Of a stretch of DNA of 64,000 nucleotides, positions 32,465 through 38,681 are shown piece by piece. This stretch comes from Parapusillimonas granuli. Lineage in GTDB: Bacteria; Pseudomonadota; Gammaproteobacteria; Burkholderiales; Burkholderiaceae_B. Under the pieces are notes generated by a model, which was not told the DNA's origin, did not search any database, and saw only the letters and a program-made list of their open reading frames with translations. A program made the position numbers and the translations under genes. Every line of letters begins with the position of its first letter. The stretch's first letter is position 1. Location: assembly GCF_013416525.1 (NCBI RefSeq), contig NZ_JACCEM010000004.1, positions 310,001 through 374,000 of the forward strand, written 5' to 3'.

Positions 32465-34095
32465 CTTTGAACCTGCGCCCCGCACTCGACGGCAGGCTGG
32501 CGGGGCTGGCACTGCTCGGCGCCGCGCATGCGCTGTCCTTCGCCCCAGGCCCCCTGCCGCCCTGGGCCCTGCCCTACGTACAGATTTTCTCCCTCGCCAT
32601 CCTGGCCTACCACGCGCTGCGCGCGCCGTCCGTGGGCGCGGCGGCCAGAGACGGCTTCGCCTTCGGTTTCGGCAATTTCGCCTGCGGCCTGTACTGGCTG
32701 TACATCAGCATGCATTTCTATGGCGGCATGGCGCTGCCCCTGGCAATCAGCGCGGTCGTGCTGCTCGCGCTCGCGCTGGCGCTGTATTCCGCCGGCGCCA
32801 CGGCGCTCGGGCGCTGGCTGGCGGGCAGGCAGACGGCGGCCGGCCACGGCGCCGGGCGACAGGTGCTCACCGCCGCCGCATGGGCGTCGGGCTGGACGCT
32901 GCTGGAATGGCTGCGGGGCACGCTCTTCACCGGCTTTCCCTGGCTGAACATCGGCTATGCGCACATCGAAGGCGTGCTGGCTCCCTGGGCGCCGATCGTG
33001 GGCGTCTATGGCGTCGCCTGGCTTGCCGCCTTCGCCGCCGCGGCGATCGCGCTGCTGGCCTGCGCCAAGGACACGAAGAACGACGCCAAAGCGGCGGTCG
33101 GCGTGGGCCTTGCCGTCGTCTCCGGCCTGGCCGGCATCGGTCTTGGCCATGTCGCATGGACCAAGGCGCAAGACGCCCCCCTGATCATCAGGCTGGTGCA
33201 AGGCAATATTCCCCAGTCGGAGAAATTCGACCCCGCGCGGATGGCGCAAGGCATTGCCGCCTATCTGGAGCTGGCCGCCCTGCCGCCCAAGACGCCCGAA
33301 GGCGCCCCCGCCCTCATCGTCCTGCCTGAAACCGTCATGCCGCTGTTCCAGGACAGCATCGCCCCCGCGACCTGGCAGCGATGGCTCGACGTCGCGGCCC
33401 TGCGCAACGCCGGCATTCTCATGGGCGTGCCCCTGCGCGACCAGCGCGGCGGCGCGGCGCGCCACACCAACAGCGCCATCGCCTTCGACGCCTCCACCCC
33501 GCTGTCCGCCCTGGTCCAGGCCGCGCCGCCCCAGCGCTACGACAAGCACCACCTGGTGCCTTTCGGCGAATTCATCCCGCCCGGCTTCCGATGGTTCGTC
33601 GACGCCATGAGCATCCCTCTGGGCGACTTCGATCGCGGCGCCGTGCGCCAGCCGGTCTTCCAGATCGGCGCCCAGCGCATCGCGCCCGACATCTGCTACG
33701 AAGACGTTTTCGGTGAAGAAATCATCCGCTCGGTGCGGGACGACGACGTGCACGGCCCCGGCGCGACCATATTGGTCAACCTGAGCAACCTCGCCTGGTT
33801 CGGCGACTCCTGGTCCTTGCGCCAGCATTTGCAGATTTCCCGCATGCGCGCCCTGGAAACCGGCCGCCCCATGATCCGATCCACCAACACCGGCATGACC
33901 GCCGCCATCGATCCCACCGGACGGGTGCGCGCGATGCTGGAACCGCAACGCATCGGCGTGCTGGACGTCGAAGTGCAAGGAATGACGGGCGCCACCCCCT
34001 ATGTGAAATGGGGCAACGGGCCCATACTGGCCTTCAGCCTGCTGCTCATCGCGCTGGCGCTTTTCAGGAGGGGGCGGGCTCCGCAGGCGGCCTGA
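32461..34095 (+). CDS. lnt: Apolipoprotein N-acyltransferase
   Basis: Inner-membrane enzyme adding the third acyl chain to lipoproteins. The 544-residue protein has several N-terminal membrane helices and a nitrilase-fold domain facing the periplasm. The nitrilase triad is visible: Glu290 in VLPETVMPLF, Lys362 in YDKHHLVPFGEF and Cys412 in ICYEDVFG. A final helix is at the C-terminus. It is the last gene of the miaB-to-lnt operon, followed by the tRNA cluster promoter. Confidence 0.96.
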   Translation: MTLNLRPALDGRLAGLALLGAAHALSFAPGPLPPWALPYVQIFSLAILAYHALRAPSVGAAARDGFAFGFGNFACGLYWLYISMHFYGGMALPLAISAVVLLALALALYSAGATALGRWLAGRQTAAGHGAGRQVLTAAAWASGWTLLEWLRGTLFTGFPWLNIGYAHIEGVLAPWAPIVGVYGVAWLAAFAAAAIALLACAKDTKNDAKAAVGVGLAVVSGLAGIGLGHVAWTKAQDAPLIIRLVQGNIPQSEKFDPARMAQGIAAYLELAALPPKTPEGAPALIVLPETVMPLFQDSIAPATWQRWLDVAALRNAGILMGVPLRDQRGGAARHTNSAIAFDASTPLSALVQAAPPQRYDKHHLVPFGEFIPPGFRWFVDAMSIPLGDFDRGAVRQPVFQIGAQRIAPDICYEDVFGEEIIRSVRDDDVHGPGATILVNLSNLAWFGDSWSLRQHLQISRMRALETGRPMIRSTNTGMTAAIDPTGRVRAMLEPQRIGVLDVEVQGMTGATPYVKWGNGPILAFSLLLIALALFRRGRAPQAA

Positions 34096-34129
34096 ACCCA
34101 TGTCCGAGCTCATAAAAAAACAACGCGAC

Positions 34130-34158
34130 TTGCACACAAGAAAAAATTCATGCATAAT
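34130..34158 (+). promoter_or_regulatory. Sigma-70 promoter of the tRNA cluster
   Basis: TTGCAC (34130-34135), a 17-base spacer and CATAAT (34153-34158), 28 bases before the first tRNA base, with the C/G-containing stretch CTCGCTTC after the -10. Both hexamers are near consensus and the spacing is ideal. Confidence 0.8.
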
Positions 34159-34186
34159 CTCGCTTCTTCGTTAAGCAACACACGAC

Positions 34187-34262
<76 letters not shown>

Positions 34263-34330
34263 CCTAACGAAGAAAACGCCGCAAGGCAACGCGTATTGGA
34301 ATATGCTACAATGCGCAGCTTGTTTGTCCT

Positions 34331-34406
34331 GTCCCCTTCGTCTAGAGGCCTAGGACACCACCCTTTCACGGTGGGTACAGGGGTTCGAATCCCCTAGGGG
34401 ACGCCA
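34331..34406 (+). tRNA. tRNA-Glu (anticodon TTC)
   Basis: 76 bases with encoded CCA. Acceptor GTCCCCT / AGGGGAC, anticodon loop CCTTTCAC with anticodon TTC, and T arm GGGGTTCGAATCCCC are all intact. It lies 68 bases after tRNA-Ala. Confidence 0.97.
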
Positions 34407-34435
34407 GTCGATCTGGCAAGATAGTACACCGCTGC

Positions 34436-34512
34436 GGAGCGGTAGTTCAGTTGGTTAGAATACCGGCCTGTCACGCCGGGGGTCGCGGGTTCGAGTCCCG
34501 TCCGCTCCGCCA
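34436..34512 (+). tRNA. tRNA-Asp (anticodon GTC)
   Basis: 77 bases with encoded CCA. Acceptor GGAGCGG / CCGCTCC, anticodon loop CTGTCAC with anticodon GTC, T arm CGGGTTCGAGTCCCG. Its 3' half and the following 9 bases are repeated at 35404-35460, which marks it as a likely integration target. Confidence 0.97.
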
Positions 34513-34521
34513 AAGAATTCA
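34465..34521 (+). repeat. Direct repeat, copy 1 (tRNA-Asp 3' half), putative att site
   Basis: 57 bases starting at the anticodon arm (GGCCTGTCACGCC) through CCA and AAAGAATTCA. It matches 35404-35460 with a single difference (G against A in the variable/T-arm region). The copies are 939 bases apart and enclose the HigBA pair. Confidence 0.75.
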
Positions 34522-34530
34522 GTAAAATCA

Positions 34531-34560
34531 AGCGCTTACACGACGTAAGCGCTTTTTTTT
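34531..34560 (+). terminator. Rho-independent terminator of the tRNA operon
   Basis: A 9-base stem AGCGCTTAC / GTAAGCGCT with a 5-base loop (ACGAC) runs into eight T residues. A sequence variant of the same terminator recurs at 35468-35497. Confidence 0.9.
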
Positions 34561-34644
34561 CGCCTAATTTATATTCCAAAATTAAGAGCTTACTTCAAAG
34601 CCCGGCCCTACCCCATAAACGGGGATATCAGGCTTGCCAGGAAC

Positions 34645-34660
34645 ATACAAAATATTGTAT
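34645..34660. promoter_or_regulatory. Palindrome upstream of higB, probable autoregulatory operator
   Basis: ATACAA and TTGTAT arms separated by AATA, ending 9 bases before the higB ATG. Antitoxins with Cro/C1 helix-turn-helix domains usually bind such dyads over their own promoter; the assignment is inference. Confidence 0.5.
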
Positions 34661-34669
34661 AAGTTCCGC

Positions 34670-35008
34670 ATGTCCACACTTAAGCCTGTCGAGTTCCTCG
34701 GAAGTTCGCTTGAAGATCTTCGTGCCTTCCCGCTTTCTGCCAAGCGCGAAGCTGGTCACCAGATCGATCAGGTTCAGAACGGTTTGGATCCGGATGGCTG
34801 GAAGCCCATGAACACAGTTGGCCAGGGTGTCAAAGAAATCCGCATTCGCGACAGTGCCGGCGCCTTCAGGGTCATCTATGTTGCCAGGTTCGCCGATGCC
34901 GTTTATGTCATTCACTGCTTTCAGAAGAAGTCGGCGAAAACCAGCAAGGCAGACATAGATCTGGCCTCGAAACGTTATCGGAATCTATTGCAGGAGTTAA
35001 GTAAATGA
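34670..35008 (+). CDS. higB: HigB/RelE-type toxin (phage Gp49-like family)
   Basis: A 112-residue protein starting MSTLKPVEFLGSSLEDLRAFP. It has the Gp49/HigB core KEIRIRDSAGAFRVIYVARF and VYVIHCFQKKSAKTSKADIDLASKRY, typical of ribosome-dependent mRNA interferases. The ATG at 34670 is preferred; an upstream in-frame TTG exists. The stop overlaps the antitoxin start as ATGA, and toxin-first order is normal for HigBA. The DNA is visibly less GC-rich than the core genes around it, and it sits between direct repeats of tRNA-Asp, so it was probably acquired. Confidence 0.85.
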   Translation: MSTLKPVEFLGSSLEDLRAFPLSAKREAGHQIDQVQNGLDPDGWKPMNTVGQGVKEIRIRDSAGAFRVIYVARFADAVYVIHCFQKKSAKTSKADIDLASKRYRNLLQELSK

Positions 35009-35286
35009 GCAACCAACGATTTGCCAGTGTCTGGGATGCCATCGAGGACACGAAGGAAGAAGCAGAAAACATGAAGCTTCGTTCAGTCCTCATGACAGCA
35101 CTGAAGCAACACATAGTTCATGCCAAGATGAGCCAGGCCGAAGCCGCCAAACTTTTTGGTGTGACCCAGCCCCGTGTTTCTGATCTGATGCGCGGAAAAG
35201 TCAACGTTTTTGGTCTTGATGCACTGGTAAATATGGCGGCTGCTGCCGGGCTGCATATTGAAATGCGCGTGCTTGAACCTGCCTGA
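35005..35286 (+). CDS. higA: HigA-type antitoxin, XRE/Cro family
   Basis: A 93-residue DNA-binding antitoxin. The helix-turn-helix spans roughly residues 42-70 (MSQAEAAKLFGVTQPRVSDLMRGK), and the C-terminus IEMRVLEPA is typical of the short XRE antitoxins paired with Gp49-like toxins. It overlaps higB by 4 bases (35005-35008), with AGGAG a few bases upstream inside higB. It presumably neutralises HigB and represses the pair. Confidence 0.87.
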   Translation: MSNQRFASVWDAIEDTKEEAENMKLRSVLMTALKQHIVHAKMSQAEAAKLFGVTQPRVSDLMRGKVNVFGLDALVNMAAAAGLHIEMRVLEPA

Positions 35287-35403
35287 CGGCTTCAGTTCCT
35301 TTGGAATGAAAGTGCGCAAAATCGCATAGAATGGACATCAAACTTATACGTTTTTGGAATACGAATTGGCTGGAAACCCGCATAAACATTGACTTCTGTA
35401 ACT

Positions 35404-35460
35404 GGCCTGTCACGCCGGGGGTCACGGGTTCGAGTCCCGTCCGCTCCGCCAAAGAATTCA
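35404..35460 (+). repeat. Direct repeat, copy 2 (tRNA-Asp 3' half), putative att site
   Basis: Same 57 bases as 34465-34521 apart from one G-to-A change. The tRNA 5' half (acceptor 5' strand and D arm) is missing and replaced by unrelated sequence, so no functional tRNA is made. The boundary sits at the anticodon arm, a usual crossover zone for tRNA-targeting integrases. Confidence 0.75.
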
Positions 35461-35467
35461 ATAGAAA

Positions 35468-35497
35468 AGCACTTACATGATGTAAGTGCTTTTTTTT
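35468..35497 (+). terminator. Second copy of the tRNA-operon terminator
   Basis: A 10-base stem AGCACTTACA / TGTAAGTGCT with loop TGA runs into eight T. It is a diverged version of 34531-34560 with compensating base changes on both arms, so the hairpin has been kept. Confidence 0.8.
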
Positions 35498-35531
35498 GCC
35501 CGACTTATTTCCGACCCTGTCTGGCATCCTT

Positions 35532-35682
35532 GAACGCCGGCGCCTTCAGGGCCATCTACATTGCCAAGCGCCGCAGACGCCATCCATGTGATCCACTGCT
35601 TTCAGAACAAGACGGAAAGGACCAGCAAGGCAGATATGGATCCGGCCTCGAAACGTTACCGAGACCTGTTGCGGGAACTAAA
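35532..35682 (+). pseudogene. Frameshifted 3' fragment of a second higB
   Basis: Two adjacent frames give AGAFRAIYIAK and then DAIHVIHCFQNKTERTSKADMDPASKRYRDLL. These match the intact HigB segment from AGAFRVIYVAR to ASKRYRNLL. One extra base between the two halves breaks the frame, and the first half of the gene is absent. The nucleotide match is strong but clearly diverged, and no antitoxin follows. It comes after the second tRNA-Asp repeat and terminator, in the same order as the intact unit. Confidence 0.75.
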
Positions 35683-35784
35683 ACGATTCGCTCTTGTGGC
35701 TGATAGAACTATCTATTCAACCCTGTCTGTCTTGCTGGCAGTTCATTTCGTCTATAAAACGATACCACTAAGTCGTTGACCTTT

Positions 35785-36327
35785 TCAGCGTTCCAGAAGT
35801 TGGACGTTGATATCCTGGTAGATAGCTGCCCATTGGGCGTCATCTATCTCCATGAGCCTAAGAAAGCGCAGGTAAAATGCGCCCTCCGCTGCAAGAAATG
35901 CGAGGCGAGCCATCCGGCCTTCGGATGTGGTGGTGTCGACGTTCTCCAACTTATCTCTATACCATTCACGCGTGCCTTGCAGGAATTCCGGCGTTTGCAT
36001 GAGCATGGTCATAACGCCAGCAGCCTTGCCGTCGGCACTGTTTTCGTCCTCGAAGGTTGCCGCAACGTGCCCTTTCACCCGCTCGACAGGCGTTGGGGCT
36101 GGTCCGACATGGTGCTCTAACAGCTCCTCATAGCGGCTCAGCCACCGCGTGCCGATCGACTCGATCAGCGCCGCCTTGCTCGCAAAGGTGTATTGCACCC
36201 CGCCTTTCGTGATTCCAGCCGTTCGCGCCAGCGCCTCGATCGTCAGGGAAGCAGCACCCTTTGTCCGCACGATGTCTTCCGCCAGGTCAAGAAGCATTTC
36301 GCGATCTATGTTCTTTTTTCGCCCCAT
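35785..36327 (-). CDS. TetR/AcrR family transcriptional regulator
   Basis: A 180-residue repressor-type protein. The helix-turn-helix lies at residues about 25-50 (SLTIEALARTAGITKGGVQYTFASKAALIESI), which is the classical TetR pattern; the ligand domain follows. It is divergent from an MFS transporter gene, and the 117-base gap has a TAAATAC/GTATTTA palindrome, so it most likely represses the transporter and itself. Codon use is less GC-biased than in core neighbours. Ligand unknown. Confidence 0.88.
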   Translation of the reverse strand: MGRKKNIDREMLLDLAEDIVRTKGAASLTIEALARTAGITKGGVQYTFASKAALIESIGTRWLSRYEELLEHHVGPAPTPVERVKGHVAATFEDENSADGKAAGVMTMLMQTPEFLQGTREWYRDKLENVDTTTSEGRMARLAFLAAEGAFYLRFLRLMEIDDAQWAAIYQDINVQLLER

Positions 36328-36340
36328 AGTCCGTCCTATT

Positions 36341-36358
36341 TAAATACATACGTATTTA
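36341..36358. promoter_or_regulatory. Palindromic operator between tetR-type and MFS genes
   Basis: TAAATAC and GTATTTA arms around a 4-base centre ATAC, 13 bases upstream of the TetR-type start. A dyad of this size in a divergent regulator/transporter gap is the expected site for a TetR dimer. Confidence 0.6.
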
Positions 36359-36444
36359 TTGAAACTATACTATATGGATATACACATTCAGGCAAGAGGC
36401 TGAGAACAAACCATCGGCAGCCGAAAATCCATAGGTTGATATTT

Positions 36445-37677
36445 ATGACTCCATACCCAGAGCTTTGTGATACCGGCCCGCGTTGGCAAATACGGTTCTG
36501 GTCCGTATTCTGCGGTCAAGCTCTATCTCTCGTCGGCTCGGCGCTGACGCAGTTCATTTTGCTATGGTGGATCACTGATACCACGGGTAGCGTCAGCGCG
36601 CTGGCCATGGCGGGGCTTGTGGTTCTTCTTCCTCAGGCCTTGCTAGGCCCAATCGGCGGAGCGCTGGCCGACTGTTACAGCCGCCGGTTCATCATGATTT
36701 CGAGTGATACCGTTAGCGCCCTTTGCATGGCAGTGTTGATCATTCTGTTCCTGACGGATAATGTAGAACTCTGGCACGTCTATACGATGATGCTTGTCCG
36801 CAGTGCCATGCAGGCGTTCCAGGCACCCGCCGCAGCAGCCAGCACGGCCATGCTAGTTCCGCGGGCCTTCATACCCCGTGCCGCGGGCCTAAACCAATCG
36901 CTTCAAGGTGTCATGCTAGTGGCCGCCGCGCCGCTCGGGGCGTTGGCGCTGTCTGCCATGCCGATCGGATATGCGCTAGCCATCGATGTCGTCACCGCTC
37001 TCCTGGGCGTCGTTCCTCTGTTGGTGTTCAAGATCCCACAGGCTCGGGCAGCAGACGCTCAGATCACGAGCTTCTGGGCAGACATCCGGGACGGCTTCGA
37101 CGTGGTATGGTGTAACCCGGGGCTTCTGCGTCTTTATGCCCTAATGGCTGTCGTAGTCATGTGCGTCATGCCTTCCTTCACGCTCGTTCCTTTGCTTGTG
37201 AAAGAGCATTTCGGAGGAGGTGCCTCGGAGGTTGCTTTGATGGAGGGACTGGCAGGTGTCGGTATGTTGGCGGGAGGTGTTTTGGCCGCCGTCATCGCGG
37301 CAAAGAACAAGGTCCTCTGGATACTCGGAAGCTTCGCTATTTCCAGCTTCCTTTTGGGGACGGTTGGATTCGCGCCTTCCAACATGCTGTGGATCGCGGT
37401 CGTTTTCTGGTCGCTAAGTGGCACCGCCTATATCCTTGGCAGTGCGCCGATGACGGCGCTAATCCAGACAACGGTGCCGAATCATCTGCAAGGTCGCGTC
37501 TTGTCGTTGCTGACCACGGCGATGGCGGTGGCCGCGCCCGTTGGCCTTGCCACGGCGTCTCCATTGGGCGAAGTCATCGGTATCCGCTGGCTCTTTGTCG
37601 TGATGGGTTTTGCCAGTGGCATCATCACCTTGCTTGGTTTTGCTTCACGACCGATACGAGCACTACAACGCCAATAA
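36445..37677 (+). CDS. Major facilitator superfamily exporter
   Basis: A 410-residue inner-membrane transporter with about 12 hydrophobic segments. The N-terminal half has the loop GPIGGALADCYSRRFIMI, matching the MFS motif between helices 2 and 3; the C-terminal half has HLQGRVLSLLTTAMA. It resembles drug or siderophore exporters of the MFS_3 group. ATG 36445 is chosen as the first codon in family-like sequence; the frame is open upstream through the divergent regulator. The ribosome site is weak. Substrate unknown; control by the TetR neighbour is likely. Confidence 0.87.
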   Translation: MTPYPELCDTGPRWQIRFWSVFCGQALSLVGSALTQFILLWWITDTTGSVSALAMAGLVVLLPQALLGPIGGALADCYSRRFIMISSDTVSALCMAVLIILFLTDNVELWHVYTMMLVRSAMQAFQAPAAAASTAMLVPRAFIPRAAGLNQSLQGVMLVAAAPLGALALSAMPIGYALAIDVVTALLGVVPLLVFKIPQARAADAQITSFWADIRDGFDVVWCNPGLLRLYALMAVVVMCVMPSFTLVPLLVKEHFGGGASEVALMEGLAGVGMLAGGVLAAVIAAKNKVLWILGSFAISSFLLGTVGFAPSNMLWIAVVFWSLSGTAYILGSAPMTALIQTTVPNHLQGRVLSLLTTAMAVAAPVGLATASPLGEVIGIRWLFVVMGFASGIITLLGFASRPIRALQRQ

Positions 37678-38051
37678 GTTTACTGATAAATCTCGGTCCT
37701 GGGACCTGCCGGCAAATTGCGCCCCCCCACCCAGCCGTTACAGGTTCTCTTGATAGAAAGGAATCAGCCTGGCGAGCGCCTGGCCGACCGGCTCCGGCTG
37801 GTCGTACAGGTCGTAGTGCGAGCAGCCTTCGACGACCACCAGTTCCTTCTTCCGGGAAGCAGCGCGGCCGATGATTTCGCAGCCGTCGCGGTAGGCGCCA
37901 CAGGCTCCGACCTGCTCGCCTACCACCACCATCAGCGGTTGCGTGAGCAAGGTCTTGGCATGGCTACCCGGCGACACCCGCCGTCCAGAAAGAAGCGGAC
38001 GTCCTGAGAGGCATAGCTTGCCAGCGCTGCGCGACCGCGTGGTGACGGCGC
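37678..38051. other. Region with a hydrolase remnant only
   Basis: About 370 bases between the MFS exporter and vapC. It holds a truncated alpha/beta-hydrolase C-terminus on the minus strand and nothing else I can support. Confidence 0.6.
37738..38045 (-). pseudogene. C-terminal remnant of an alpha/beta hydrolase
   Basis: From about 37977 down to the stop at 37738 one frame encodes KTLLTQPLMVVVGEQVGA, then KELVVVEGCSHYDLYDQPE and ALARLIPFYQ. That is the acid-strand/His end of an alpha/beta hydrolase, with the likely catalytic His in GCSHYDLYD. Upstream a different frame gives YASQDVRFFLDGG, suggesting a frameshift, and the nucleophile-elbow half is gone. Only about 80-100 residues remain of a normal 300. 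Confidence 0.6.
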
Positions 38052-38453
38052 CTATGACAGCCAGTTTTCCACGACCAGCCCGCGAATCCGCTCGAATTCC
38101 CCGGAGTTCCCCGTCACGAGGGTCATGCCGAGCGAATAAGCCTGGGCGCCGATCAGCAGATCATTCGCGCCGATAGGGTTGCCAGCCGCCTCCAGTTCGG
38201 CGCGAATGCGGCCGTATTCGGCGTCGGCCGGAATATCCAAAGGCAGAATGGGAATTGCCTGCAAGAGGCTTTCAACCCGGGCCGACAGCTTTGCGGAGCC
38301 CTTCTTTGCGCAGCCATAGCGCAGTTCGGCCGCGACGATGATGCTGGTGCAGATCCCTTGAGGGCCGACCCGCTCGATGTGATGACCAGCGGGGCCATCC
38401 GGGTCGCGCAGAAGCGCACTGATGATGCTGGCGTCCAGCAGGTAACCGCTCAC
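38052..38453 (-). CDS. vapC: VapC-type PIN-domain toxin
   Basis: A 133-residue PIN-domain ribonuclease. It starts with GTG at 38453 (MSGYLLDASIISALLRD) and keeps the acidic residues of the active site: Asp8 in LLDAS, Glu in AAELRYG, Asp in GANDLLIGAQA, and the C-terminal TGNSGEFERI. VapC toxins usually cut initiator tRNA or other tRNAs or rRNA. The start codon overlaps the stop of a truncated vapB remnant, so the toxin now lacks an intact partner, at least locally. It may be silent or inactive. Confidence 0.82.
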   Translation of the reverse strand: MSGYLLDASIISALLRDPDGPAGHHIERVGPQGICTSIIVAAELRYGCAKKGSAKLSARVESLLQAIPILPLDIPADAEYGRIRAELEAAGNPIGANDLLIGAQAYSLGMTLVTGNSGEFERIRGLVVENWLS

Positions 38454-38539
38454 AGGACATCCTCCGGCACGGCGGGTGTGTCGGAGATGTCGGGGAACCG
38501 GTCTTCAAGAGCAAGCGGCTCGTCTTGTCTCCATCGAGC
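38450..38539 (-). pseudogene. Truncated VapB antitoxin C-terminus
   Basis: In frame before vapC, and ending in a TGA that overlaps the vapC GTG, is RWRQDEPLALEDRFPDISD followed by TPAVPEDVL. This is an acidic, proline-rich tail typical of a toxin-wrapping antitoxin C-terminus. Upstream of about 38539 the frame continues without family-like sequence or an ATG until a stop at 38593, so the DNA-binding N-terminal half is missing. Confidence 0.6.
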
Positions 38540-38552
38540 TAAAAGCTCGATG
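38532..38552. repeat. Perfect inverted repeat at the vapB truncation point
   Basis: CATCGAGCT, AAA, AGCTCGATG: 9-base arms around a 3-base centre, with no T-run on either side. It lies exactly where the vapB remnant stops looking like antitoxin, so it may be a scar or boundary of the deletion. Confidence 0.45.
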
Positions 38553-38681
38553 ACATTGCATATGCCAAAGCATTGGAACGAAACCAAGCACTAAATTCCC
38601 CACACCCAATGCCGTTATCAATCTAATCGACGGCCGATATCGCAATCGATCCTGTTCACCGCCAATCGAGACCGAATCAAC

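Larger units (their letters stand above)
35287..35784. other. Non-coding stretch with tRNA-Asp and higB remnants
   Basis: About 500 bases without an intact gene. First comes 117 bases of AT-rich sequence with no clear feature. Then come the second tRNA-Asp 3' repeat (35404-35460), a second terminator (35468-35497) and a frameshifted higB 3' fragment (about 35532-35682). About 100 unassigned bases precede the end of the TetR gene. The order repeats that of 34465-35008 and suggests a decayed second copy of the same unit. Confidence 0.7.

Noticed and set aside
35404-35451. Second tRNA-Asp gene
   Set aside because: Only the anticodon arm to CCA is present; the acceptor 5' strand and D arm are missing, so it cannot fold as a tRNA.
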